The notes under the pieces were generated by a model. The model worked only from the letters and a program-made list of their open reading frames with translations, searched no databases and was not told where the DNA came from. Positions 34,988 to 46,390 of a stretch of DNA of 64,000 nt are shown here, one piece after another. A program made the translations under genes and the position numbers. The DNA comes from Laccaria trichodermophora (Eukaryota; Basidiomycota; Agaricomycetes; Agaricales; Hydnangiaceae): assembly GCA_018417955.1 (NCBI GenBank), contig JACTVC010000006.1, forward strand, positions 1,860,001-1,924,000, in the 5' to 3' direction. Each line of letters opens with the position of its first letter. Position 1 is the stretch's first letter.

Positions 34988-35744
34988 CCGAGGATGTCAT
35001 TTGACTTCGACCATTCCACGTCGATGACATCATTGAGACTTTTGGTACTATACCCGACTTCAGATTGACCTCTCTGTGATGATGTATATTATTGTAGCCT
35101 ATATATATTTCCATGCTCTAAATCCAACTAAATGTTCCTACCATACCCTACAGAGGTTAGCGGCGACCTACAATGACCTATGAGAGCTACATAGTCTACG
35201 TAAATAAGGCCAATCTATCACGTCAGACTGTTTTCCTGATGAACCAATCGCCACTCTTTCATTGTTTCGATGGGCAAGAACGAGGCCAGGGTACGTTGCA
35301 CATTTCTAGCCATCAGTCATTGACTAAAGAATGAAGACGTACGCTTACATGGTCATTACAGAGTAAACAAGAAGGTCTGGCTTTCGTTTGGGATTGAGAA
35401 ACTGAAGCTTATTGTTATGTGTGTTAGCGGAAATGGCAGCTGCGCTCTTACGTTCTGAGACGCCTATGGAATGGGAAGATGTCTGTGGTTGCGGCGGGTT
35501 ACGCCAAGACTGCGGTATGTTTCACAGCGCACTAGCTACGACGTTTTTCTCATCCCATTTCAACAGTGGACGAAATTGAATTCCTTCCTTCAATCATACC
35601 TTTTTCTGTTCCATCCCGATCACACATCCTCGAGGCATCTCCGTATGTCCAGTTACAATGCGCGTGAAACATGAACCGCGGGACCTTTCCTCGAGTGTGA
35701 GCCCCTCCCATCCTCGGCTGTGTTGACGCATTACTGAAGAAACG
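34988..35744. other. no supported gene
   Basis: Unique sequence with only short frames follows the transposon remnant. Confidence 0.45.
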
Positions 35745-36500
35745 TCTAGCAGCAGAAACTCTACCGGGCTCCGATCGCACCCTCGAGCTCCAGCAAGAGC
35801 TAGCTATATACCTCAAAGCTCATTCAAGTTGGTCCGAGGAACATTATTTGTCCGGGCAACCTAATGTAGCGGTCAAGGTGGAACCTCAAGACGGAAATAA
35901 AGAGTTGTTTATTATTCCTTTGAAGTCTGGGTTCAACTGATTAATTCATCTGGTCTTTCCGCTCCAGAAGAGACCACCCAACTTCCAGGATCTGATCCTA
36001 GCGATGAACTCCATGCCTTCCTAGCTGAGCATCTGAAGCAGACTTCAGCAGTGAACTCAATTGAAGCTGAAGATTTCCTTTCTCCAGTCATACTACCTCT
36101 TATTGTCAGACCTGACGTATCCCTTGACGGAGACTGTAAGCTTTTCCCTCTACCCCAGTCATGCATAAGATGTTTACTGATTAAACGTAGTAGGAGTAGA
36201 AACTCTAGCAGGCCCTATTCCTGCCCTCGCAACTCCTAGCTAAATACCTTCATAAATAACTCCATCCCAGACGCCCGATTCGTCCGTGCAACCTGATGTA
36301 GTAGTGGTGAAGGCAGAAAGTGAGTGACCATTGCACCCTCATTGTTCAACCGGTTGATCAATCTGGTCCTTCAGCTTCAGAAGAAAACGCACGATTACCG
36401 GGCTCTGATCCCAACGACGAATTCCATGCACTCCTAGCTGGCTACCTACAGCGGCAAATCAATCGACCTTGCCGTCTCGGTGAAACCTGTACATCAAGAA
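35745..36500 (+). pseudogene. tandem-duplicated decayed coding segments
   Basis: A segment near 35755-36010 (coding LPGSDPTLELQQELAIYLK, then AAPEE-like text) recurs near 36190-36450, with shared blocks such as CCTAATGTAGCGGTCAAGGT against CCTGATGTAGTAGTGGTGAA. The peptide pattern LPGSDP-x-DE(L/F)HA-LA appears three times (near 35765, 35985 and 36395) in frames broken by stops. The parent family is unknown. Confidence 0.5.
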
Positions 36501-37210
36501 CATCAAAGAAGGCCAATCCGCACATGCACGCTCCACACTGCAGCTCATTAAAAGACGATCATCGCTGAGTTTCTCGTCCTTTGCCGCCTTCTTCTCCAGC
36601 ATCAGATCTGTTCCCTGACAACATCTATGGCGATCGCTCACGGCCCACAACACTAGCAACAGGTCTTGCGGGTGAAACGTAACATAAGCAAGTTCAAGGC
36701 TAGACGGATTTCGGTACCTCAGAATCTCAACTTCATGGGCCTGGTCGAAACCTAAAACGGGAACTTTGGTCTGAGTGAGATCACAAGTCAGACGGCAAGC
36801 TAATCCGGCCTACACGGAATTCAAGGGCATCAAGACTTGGGGTCAGGGGGCTGAGGACGACGCAGATGGGTTTGTTGTGGTTTCTGCTCGCACGGGTGGA
36901 ATGCGATGCTTACGCTCTTGACACTTGCTTATGGGGAATGCGAAATCGGACTGGAGAGGTTTGGCCGAGCATTGGTATTAATCTTTTGGTTCATTCCGTG
37001 ATGCTTATATTAGAGAAATGTACGGGGACACAAATGAAGAGAATTAAGACAGAAGAAAGTTATGCCTTGTTCAAGAATATCCGAAAGATGTCTCCACTTG
37101 CCCTGTGCCCTTTGAGGCAGCCAAAGGACCCTTTTTGACGTCTGGTCCAACAATTTGTTAAGTACAGACATGGATAGCACCCTTCTGTATTAGTGACCAG
37201 AATTCTGTAT
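36501..37210. other. no supported gene
   Basis: Short frames only. The stretch ends at the convergent 3' end of the next gene. Confidence 0.45.
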
Positions 37211-38847
37211 TCAGCCTTTCTGTTGCCGATGAAAGAGGTGACGAATAAGCGCAGTTGTTACTACCTCAGGCTGAATTAAGATTGTGGTTCCCCCGTTTTC
37301 GTGTTCCTGCATGAGACCAAATCGATAGGATCCCAAAACGTCGTCCTTCTTCGTTGCCCCCATGTCTGCCCAAACACTTGTCGTTGTCAGAGGATCGAAT
37401 TTCGAAGGAGGGCCTTCCGCCGGAGAGTATCCTGTCGTTATGGACAGGCGAGACGTGACGATATCCTGTCTAATTTTCAAGGACAGTGAATGGGCCTTGA
37501 AAAAAAGGGAACGCAGTCCCGGGACTGCCTCCTCAACGACTCGTTTAAAAACATGTCGCGATTCAGACATGAGATATGCCTCGTTGAGCGCGAATTCGAT
37601 ATACCTGCAGCATTTTGTCACAGAGTCCCCGAGAAAGTTAGGATTGAGATCAGCGGCGGGTGACGCCGCGGCCGACGTAATTGCTCGCCATCGCTGAGAA
37701 ACGTTCCATGATTCTGCGATAGAATCAACGGTGTAAGAACATTGATTGAGGGTTGCGAAGATAATTTACCTCGTTGACGCACTGTATCCCACAACTCCTC
37801 CAGCATTTCCGAACTGTCAAAAGCATTTCCAACAACGTGACAATCAAAGAGACCGTTAAAGATCAAATTGACAAATTTTCCATGGAGCAGGGCGTCCAAC
37901 AAGAATCCTCGTGTTTCATCCGTGTGCCTTTCGGTCTGGAGACAAATAAACAGTGGTAGCTCTTTTTTACCTGAGGGTCGAGCCATTACCGCTTTTTGAT
38001 GTTGTTTAAAACTAGCCGTCCTCAGCCTAGTTGGACTTTGCCTGATCACTTGTACCGCGCCCTCGAGGATAGTCATGATCAGGTTATCAAGGGAGTCATT
38101 GAGGCCAAAGACCTCTTGTTTCACGCGTGCCTCGGAAGCGAAATTGAGAGTGTCGTTGAAGGGATCAAGACTGGGGATGGTTGGAAGGTCTGTTGACGTA
38201 TCCGTAGGGTGCCGCCGAGACAGCACGGTCCTCAGGTTTATGATGAGTGGCTGTACCTCTGCGTGCCACTGTTCCAAAGGCCATTGAGCTTTTGAGGCGT
38301 GTTCTAGTGAATCCAAAAGGGTGTGAACGTTCGTAGTGGACAAATTTGGTAAGGGAGCATCATCGCCTGTGGCTTGTCTGATGCTTGAATGTCCAGTGAC
38401 GGTTTGAAGGAAAGCCGATGATTCACTCACAGCTCCTCTGCGACGATCTGAATTGGTTTCGTCTCTTCTCGCTTCCTGCTGGAACAAAGAAAAAAGGAAT
38501 CAGCGAAGTGACAACTGAACCAAGTATGTTGAAAGGGAAGGCAGGGTACCGTTTTCGGGCGACCTGCAGGAGAGGGAGTGATGATGTATCTGGTCAACTC
38601 TCAAAATTAGGGGTTCACCAGAGCAGCCCACCTGTAACATACCTGATGATGATGTCGTCAAAATAATGTCTTCCGACTCATCCTTTTGAGGTGGGTATTC
38701 CTGCATTGCATTGTTTTTTTCACCTTTGTCGGCGGTTTTTCGTGTTGAAGGGCGGCCTGCGGGCTTTCCGCCACGCCCTCGCGGATTTGAACGGGGCCTC
38801 TTCTCATTATTGCTTGTGCTCGGGTTGTCGCGACGTTGAATTACCAT
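37211..38847 (-). CDS. conserved unknown protein, 475 residues
   Basis: Three exons (38847-38632, 38478-37770, 37713-37211) join in frame. The second donor joins best to the acceptor before GAATCATGG, giving VRQRESWNVSQRWRAI. The N-terminus is basic and may bind DNA weakly (RGRGGKPAGRPSTRK, AT-hook-like). The middle is helical (LNDSLDNLIMTILEGAVQVI). The end reads GSYRFGLMQEHENG and QPEVVTTALIRHLF. I recognise no domain. Splice sites and frame are clean over the whole length, so I take it as a real gene. Confidence 0.6.
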
Positions 38848-39764
38848 TGTTCCGCTTGGGAACTATCGATTATCTCTGGAGAAGAGAGGCATACAATGAC
38901 TAATCTTTCAAATTGCCGCTCATCTTTGATAGGTTGGCGAGTGTGTGACGAGAAGAAATTGGAAAAGCCCCGGATATTGAACTATTTTTTGAACAGGTAC
39001 ATAGATTCTCGTTTACATGAATGGACGTCACATTTCGAGCTCGGTAAAATCACAAGCGTAGCAACGGAGATAAGTATTGGAGTAGAATCCAAGCAGAAGC
39101 AATACCATGGCATTTAACCGTTTTGTGGGAGTTGATCAACTTGATCTGTTCGCAGGGATAACGGAGGTTTTCGTTTCTCAATCAAAGGCCGCGTGAGTAT
39201 CGCTGAGATGCGGACTTGAAGAGGCTATCGGAGAAACGGGGTTGTAAATCTCCTTGCCAACTGCTTTCCGCCGATTCGTATGTTTGAGAAGAAAGTGAAG
39301 ATTCAGAGGTTCGTTCTGCAGCAAGGATCCGCCTATCAAGTTGGGAGATGGTAATTCGAATGGATTGCATGTGGTTAGTTGAATAACTGGTGCACCCCCT
39401 GCACCCAAGGGATCATGACGGTTTAACCTGTGGTTTCTGTGAGAGACCCAGTCCAAAGAAAGCGATTTTTGGCGGTGAAAAGGCGGTGGTGATGTTTTAA
39501 AGATCGGGAATGGAGTGCACCCGAGAGAGAAGAAGGCAAATGGTGTTGTGTAGATCAGATCCGACGATAACGAGGGGCTGCGGAGTGGCGTGATGGTGAA
39601 GGAGAGAGAGAGGGCGGCAAAACGGCATTGTAAACAAACAGGGAGTAGACAAAGAGCAGACTTGAACCTCTCTTGGATAACAACTTGGTCTTCATCGCGG
39701 TCATATTCCCTCGTCCAAGTTCCAGTCATCCTCCTATCATCCTTCGTACAGAAAAACCCCAATA
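38848..39764. other. divergent promoter region, no gene
   Basis: This ~0.9 kb spacer separates the unknown gene (-) from the MADS-box gene (+). Frames on the minus strand at 39178-39786 lack recognisable content and are treated as noise. It probably holds the regulatory sequences of both genes. Confidence 0.5.
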
Positions 39765-41536
39765 ATGGGCAGAAGAAAGATCGCAATTCAGCCCATTGTA
39801 GTCAGTCCGCCATATTCGCGTAACCACCTTCCTCTTCAACTAACCTCCGAATTATACTTAGAACGAACGCAATCGTTCTGTCACCTTTTTAAAGGTACGG
39901 TCGCTGCACGGCCCCTGCCTTGACTTTTTTTTGTCTATTTTTGTGCTCATGGGCTTGGCATCCGATTTTTTATTCTTATCGCCATCGAACCTGCCTCTCT
40001 CCTCGCTCTGCCTTCAATAGCGCAAGAATGGGCTCTTCAAGAAGGCATACGAGCTCGGTGTCCTATGTTCAGTCGATGTCGCCGTCATCATCTTTGGTGC
40101 GTTTCGTCGTTCCCGATGCCAAGTATTCCAAGTTTACATGTTCTATTTTTGTCGTCAGAAGAACGCCCAGGTCATCATCTGAAGCTCTACCAGTACTGTT
40201 CGTCAGATATTCACAATGTTGTGCAACGACAACTTCGAGTAAGTATCTGTACCACAGATACTTTTATGCTCCTTTTGATGCCACCCCAAGCATGATGGCG
40301 AGAAGGACACCCAAGGCCCCCACAACTTTTCAGGTAACTTGCTGGCCAAGATGGACGATATTGGCGAAGGGGACGACGATGACGAGGACGAGGACGTACC
40401 TGTGCGGCCGAAGCGTAGGAACGATGGAAAGTTGAAGTCTCCTGGCGGCATGAGACTTGACACTGGCGATGTAAGTTGTCACTCGTTGCCACCGCTCTCC
40501 CTCCATTCATGGCGTATCCCAGCTTGATTATATGTCTCGCCCAATGTCTGTTCCACAGCCCCCAATTCCCATGGCATCATCCCACCCCATCTCCAACGAT
40601 CGCATCTCTGGCTCACACAAGCGACCCAGATTGGACAGAAGCGCTGCTGTTCCCCAGAGCCGGTCTCCTCCAGACGAATACAGCTACCACCCAAGCCCCA
40701 TCTCCTTCAGCCGAGGCCAACAGCCGGGAGGGTACAGCCAGCATGGGCCGCGCGGATCCTCACACCACCAGCATCACCCGACCTCAAGTTCACAATACGC
40801 GCCCTTCTTCCCTGGGTCGGGCCATACCCCTCCCCCACCTTCGTTCATCCCGCTCCAGTCCGACTTTAATCCGCCCCCGCGCTCTGCTACTCGTTCCTCG
40901 GGTTTTGGACCCCCACCTCCGCCAAAGAGCGCCGGTAGCTCTATTTCTTCCAGTCATGATAATGGAATGTACACCCACCACCAATTGCGCCATGGCCCTC
41001 CTAGTGGCGGCAGTGGTGGTGGTGGAGGCGGACAAAGCGATCCTTTCGCTGCTTTTATGGACGGGAACGAACGTTCAGGCGGCGGGGGACAAAACACTGC
41101 GGGATTAGACTGGCCTGTCCATGGACCAGGTTCGAATGCACCTAATCCAGGTTAGCATTCCCGTTCTCTTGGCTATTAGTTTCTGACGAATCGAATAGTA
41201 CCCAATCCGCCTCCCTCGTCTTCATCTACACCCTCAGTTGGAGCCAACGAGCCAGGAAATGGGGGAAGCAACTGGCTTGACTTCCTCTCTGGCAACAACC
41301 CTACTACCTCATCTGGGAACCCTGGCAACACGGGCACATCTTGGGAGCGTGGAGACCGCGTTCCTGGTGGTGGTGTCACCAACATCACGGAGATTTTTAG
41401 TGGCGGAGGAGATGGGAGGCGGGGACCGTCCCCGCTCGTGGTGTCCATCAGCGGTGGAGGGAAGAGGGGCGACGGGGGCGTGGGGATCTTGAACTCTCCC
41501 GTCAGTCAAGGGGGAGTTGGCAAAGAGAAAGGGTAG
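39765..41536 (+). CDS. MADS-box transcription factor, RLM1/MEF2 type
   Basis: Seven exons (39765-39797, 39862-39894, 40021-40096, 40159-40238, 40291-40470, 40523-41150, 41199-41536) join in frame to give 455 residues. Residues 1-22 read [20 protein letters not shown], followed by [20 protein letters not shown] and DVAVIIF, a complete MADS box. [19 protein letters not shown] follows, matching the MEF2/RLM1 extension. The rest is low-complexity (proline, serine, histidine and a run of glycines), typical of activation regions. Yeast Rlm1 acts in the nucleus downstream of the cell-wall-integrity MAP kinase; that role here is inference. The MADS box is spread over four tiny exons, easily missed by simple gene finders. 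Confidence 0.9.
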
Positions 41537-43275
41537 GGATTGTTGAACAATCCGAGTTCAAATCTATCAAAATGGACTTTTTATTACTAGGATGGACCTG
41601 TAGCCTTTTATAAGTTATCTATTGTGAAGTCGCTTTATGTAAATTTCTTCTGCCGGCTATTAGACTCTTATTTACTATGTACTATCGCTTTCGAAATAGT
41701 TGGGGGATGGAACGGCCTTGGACGCGTTGGCGAAATTAGAATCAATTGAATTGGCTAAAAATACGTGAGTGGGGAAGGATGAGTTCCCCTTGGTGTAGAA
41801 AATAGACGTAAAGACTTCGAGCTGAAGGGTTGCGCTATAGTCATGATTTGTCTGTCAAGTAGCGAATAATAATAAGCTACGGAAACATATACTTCCAGCT
41901 GAAGAATCTTGAGCAATATTACAGAGTCCACACCTGTTGCCATTCGGGTAGCGACTCGGAAGCCCAAAGCAACTCCTCAAGCCATCGATGATAAGCCGTC
42001 AACACAGTGAGATGGCGCGATTGAGTTCCAGGGCATGGCAAGAAGAAGAATGATTGCCAAGAGACTGGCTCTATTCTTTCACGGCGCCCATCATCTCGCG
42101 GGTAATGCTCGTCGATTCGGGGGCCGTGAATCCTCGTGCGTGTAGCGTGGTGATAACGCTAATCTGGAGGGAGCCCTAGGTAGGACTTGGCATCCAGATG
42201 CGTATACCTTTGTCCCGGTAGTTTGAACCCGTTACTCGGTGCTTCACAGAATTGGGGTTGGAGCGTTAGATCACATTGTAGAGGTGTATCCATATCTATG
42301 ACCGGGTTGAGATCAATGAGGTGTACAGTATTATCATCATTGGGACATACAGCTCGAAGAATTGGGGGGCTTGTTAAACGGTACGGAGTTCCAGTCGACT
42401 GGAGATGCCATATGCTTATCAGAAGACTGACATGCGTCCGAGTCGAAGTCAATGAGACGTACCCTCGGTGCTTGTCCACAGAATCGAGGTGTCGGTTTGG
42501 TAAATGCCCACAAAAGTAGGACTCGGAGTGTAACCTTATCTGTGATAAGTCAAAGTGCATCCTCGCGAGCTCGGTGCTTGAAGCAAAGAGTTGGAACATC
42601 AGTTTGGTAACCACCCCACCCGCGCTGGACGAGGGCGTTCTCCCTTATCTGCGATGGGTCCGAGTCGAGGTCAACATCAGCTTCAAGAGCAGTTGAAAGC
42701 CTAGCTTTGGTAAAAGACACGGGAGTGAATCCCTTATCTGTGATGGCTCACGAGTCGAGGTCGAAGCCAATGAGGCATTAACACCCTTTTCTTCGAATTG
42801 GGTGCGCAATATTGGGGCATGGGTTTGATAAAAGACACAAGAGGTAAACTCTCTTATCCCAGTCTGTAGTCCGAGTCCCGGTCGACGCAGCCTTGAGGAG
42901 CCATCATGATATGTGATACGAATTCTTGACCCCGCAATTGTGCGTTTCGGTCAGACGTCGGGAAAACACAGATATGTACGCATACGGCAGTTGGGATTGG
43001 TGGACTCGGTAAGTAGCAGTGCCAGCCAATGTTCGAGGTGCTGTGATGGCAAGGAGTTTCGATCAGGGAATGGCCATGAAGAGAATTCCGAGTTCAATTT
43101 GAAGTCATCGATAACTTTATATCCTCGTCTCTGGGCCTCCGTCAGTGTATAGGGCGGCGTTGTGACATGAATGGCGTAGCTCGGTTGTTCGGTTGTAGAG
43201 ATAGGATCTCTGAGTGTACATGAATTCATGTATACTAGCCGTTGATTATGAGATCGAGAAATGCGTGCGGGCGTA
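41537..43275. repeat. gene-free stretch with a degenerate ~110-base tandem repeat
   Basis: Between about 42340 and 42900 the block (G)GTTTGGTAAA recurs near 42370, 42496, 42602, 42711 and 42823, with CCGAGTCGAGGTCAATGAG and CCCTTATCTGTGATGG between copies: at least five degenerate units of 105-126 bases. No frame stays open through the array. The remainder (41537-42180 and 42900-43275) has only short unrecognised frames. Confidence 0.55.
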
Positions 43276-44727
43276 GACCTGTGACAGGCCCTATCATGGT
43301 TCGTAAACTCACGATTCTAGGACCTGTAAAGCGGGTATTGCCGGCTCGTGTCGCGCGCTATGATCGAAAGTGGGCTTTCGGACATCACCGAGGTTCCATG
43401 TATAGTAAAAGATCTCAAATAGGAAAGTGTATTTTGGTAGAGAACTTTCGACGCGACATCCATTTTGTAGTATTCATTTGGCTGCTCTCGAGATGGGAAG
43501 AAAACAAACTGAGCAGGGCCTCGGCTGCGTCAGATTCATGCTGTGTAGAAGCCTTCAGTGGGATTCAAGACAGTGAAATGGGAGAACAGAGTGTATTACA
43601 GGGCTGGACCGGCTGGTGTTCTAACTTCCACATATAAGAATACGATATATGTCTTGGGGTATAATTACGACGGAAAAGGTTATCCCAAGTAGCATATCCT
43701 CCCCTATCCATGTGCGCCTCAGTCTCCGTTGTGACATCCATGTCCGGCAGACTCAACGGCGTCTGGGGGGTCGGTACCCCATAAGCAACGGTCGTCGAAC
43801 TCTGACTTGGTTGAGCACTAGTGGCTGGCATGTTGAGGTCCCATTTGAAAAGGTGGGCCTTTCGAACGTGCAAGCCGTTGGAGCTGGACCCTTGTTGCGA
43901 ATTCCGCTGAAGCTTTTGTTCTGCCAAGGTGGGGGCTGAATCGTGGTTGGTGGGGCTTTTTTGTGGGTGGTGCGCGTCGTTGTGGGCGGTGGGTGTCGTT
44001 TGTGGTTTCTGGACATCATTTGGGGGCGGCGGGTCGTTGTTCGCGGATGCGGGGTGGCTCTCGTGTCGTGGGTCACGTCGTAGGGTGGGGAAAAGCAACG
44101 ACAACGTCGTTCGTCGTCTGGTTGCCACATCGCAGTCAGCGATGTGGCACCTGGTTTGTGTCAGAAGGGGAGCTGGGAGGGGTTGTCGTCCTTACCTGGG
44201 CACCGTCGTCGCCTCCCATCCATTTGGTACGCTCGCGGTGTGACGTCGCATTGCCATGTCGTTTTTGTGGTGCCAGGGTGGTTGTGGGTGGCCAGTAACG
44301 ACGATGTGTATCGTCGTGCGTCGTCAGCATCGTCGTCGTCGTTGTAGCGGGCGGTCGCGGTTTGAGACGGGCGGTGGTGGATGGCGGTGGTAGTGGTGCC
44401 GGGTAAGGCGAAGCTCGTGGTCGTCGGTGGTTGCAAAGGCGCATTTTCTTGTTGTCGTGGAGGAAGCATTGCTCGGAAAGATCCCTTTGGGGCATTTTAT
44501 GAGACCAGCGATGGGAGGAGGAGCGAAAGAGTAGCAGTTGTCGACATTTTCTGTTGTGGTCCCTGCCAAAATCCACCTTCCTTTTTGAGGTCTTTTACTT
44601 TTTACGGAACTATGGTGATGTCCGAAAGCCCACTTTCGATCATAGCGCGCGACACGAGCCGGCAATACCCGCTTTACAGGTCCTAGAATCGTGAGTTTAC
44701 GAACCATGATAGGGCCTGTCACAGGTC
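43276..44727. mobile_element. non-autonomous TA-flanked inverted-repeat element, 1.45 kb
   Basis: Both ends begin GACCTGTGACAGGCCCTATC in inverted orientation, and similarity runs about 168 bases inward (43276-43443 and 44560-44727). A TA dinucleotide sits on each side (43274-43275 and 44728-44729), as expected for Tc1/mariner-type insertion. The tip contains the palindrome CCTGTGACAGG. The interior has no transposase; its right half (43930-44460) is GT-rich and TCGTCG-rich. The long frames on both arms are mirror images created by the inverted repeats. Confidence 0.75.
44123..44149. other. perfect hairpin, 11-base arms, 5-base loop
   Basis: TGCCACATCGC and GCGATGTGGCA flank the loop agtca. 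Near-identical hairpins are at 53105-53131 and 53352-53378 in another element family. The upstream context TCGTCTGGT is shared too. Confidence 0.8.
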
Positions 44728-45039
44728 TATTTACCGCATTCCTGACTGTTGGCATCATCAACGCCCATCCTTTGGCGTAAAATGGCTCAGGAACAGGTAT
44801 GTATAAGTTGCCTCGTACATTGTTGTAAAAGTATAAGTAATAGCAAGCGGCACTGTTTCACATGTGCCTGCCAATGTTCTGCCACTTCTGGGTATAATTT
44901 GAATACATATCAGCCCGTCAAGCTACGGAGTCAACTTGGAGGAGTGTCAACTGCGCAATAGCCACGCCTCCATCCTCCTTCGAAGTTGTAATCCGAGTGA
45001 GAAGAGACAAGGACCCTCCAAAGACCAGTGCTTCTCCAC

Positions 45040-46130
45040 CCTAAACCTTTGCCCTCAGTAGTTTGAGATAGGTTGAAAATCCGTTGGAGAGAAGGCAGGT
45101 GTCAGTAACCATCGTCGGTCGCGTCTGATCCAAACTGACAAGAGCCCAATCAGCGAAGGGGTACATTTGTATGTGCGACGTTGCGGCAGCCCATGCTGCA
45201 GATGGATGCGCACGACGGAAAAGCTGCGCGGTGTGAGCGCCGAGTCCAGAGATAACGATTGCTCGTATCTCGGGCAGAGATCGAGGCCATTGGGTAGTAT
45301 GTAACGACACGCAGAGCGTCGGGAATGGGGTAACTCAAAAGTTCTGAGCAGCGAGTAGATGATGATCGAATAGCCACATGGCTGGCGCAACCGATCAGAT
45401 GGTCAATGTACGTGTGAGGTCCCTTCGTGAGTCGATGTGGGAAGACGGTGGACCTAGGAAAGGCCGTACGATCATCGAAGTGGGGCTTGTGTTGCTTATA
45501 TGAAACAAGGACCTAAGTAACGGATGGGGCAGTCAGCGAGGGAAAAGTTTAAATGTATGCGATGTGATAAGGAAGGCAGAGCTCGAGGAAGGGAAAAGGT
45601 ATGAATGAATGAGTAACGCAGGGGCGATAACTTACCAAAGGAGAGATGGCCGTTCCCTACTCTTCGAGCACTTATGATCAGGTAGACGACACTAAATAAG
45701 CATGGTGCGCAGAGCATTGCGAAGAGCGTATTAGGTTCGTCGAGGTGGGCATCGTTAAAACGCCAGCCACGTAGTCTTAAACGCTTTCGAAGCATGGCGC
45801 TCGTAAACGAAGTTAAGGGGACCGGAGCTGCCACAGAATTATTAGTATATCTGCATGCGGAATAACGGAGGGGAAAGTTTGGTTGCAGCACAGAACGGGC
45901 AAACGGGGTAAGGCGGAAAGGGGACGAGATTTAACGGAAGAACGAACTCACTCGAAGCTGATGCACTTGACTAACTCTTTGCGCATCTTTTGAATCTTTA
46001 CAGTTCCCCGCTCTCTCTATATCGATACATGTTGACGAAAGTGGCCATCGGATTTCGTTCTGATTGCAGTGGGAGGTCGGGATCTCCAGGCGATGTCTGC
46101 AGTGACCAAGAGAAGAAACATTGGAAGAGT
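45040..46130 (-). pseudogene. decayed gene divergent from receptor B
   Basis: This is the inverted counterpart of 20640-22140. After a first intron an exon reads SGPLNFVYERHASKAFKTTW; then the frame breaks and continues in another frame as LDEPNTLFAMLCAPCLFSVVYLIISARR, a likely membrane segment. Further conserved blocks (PIPDAL, ALVSLD) lie in differing frames. The family is not recognised. The stretch 44730-45040 to its left holds nothing clear. Confidence 0.5.
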
Positions 46131-46390
46131 CGCATGAAAGGGTTCCAAAGTTGTATCAATGGGTACTTTGAAACAAGAAGTCAGACCCCCTTCGAAGCTG
46201 GCTGAAACATCGACTTGACACCAACGATTTCGCAAGGTGGAGGGCCCAAAGGCGGGTCGCAGGACATCAAAGGCGTTGGAAACGCTCTGGGAAAGCGGAG
46301 TTGTCTTTTTCGCATAGCCACACCCAAAACAAGCAGCCTTGCCACGCCTGAACACGCATCTTCTTCTCAACTTCCACCTCGTCGTCTACA

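Noticed and set aside
39178..39786. 202-codon minus-strand frame upstream of the MADS-box gene
   Set aside because: It overlaps the MADS start and promoter, shows no known motif, and is serine/leucine-rich noise.
43242..44761. Two related proteins starting near 43242 (+) and 44761 (-)
   Set aside because: They are mirror translations of the two terminal inverted repeats of one element.
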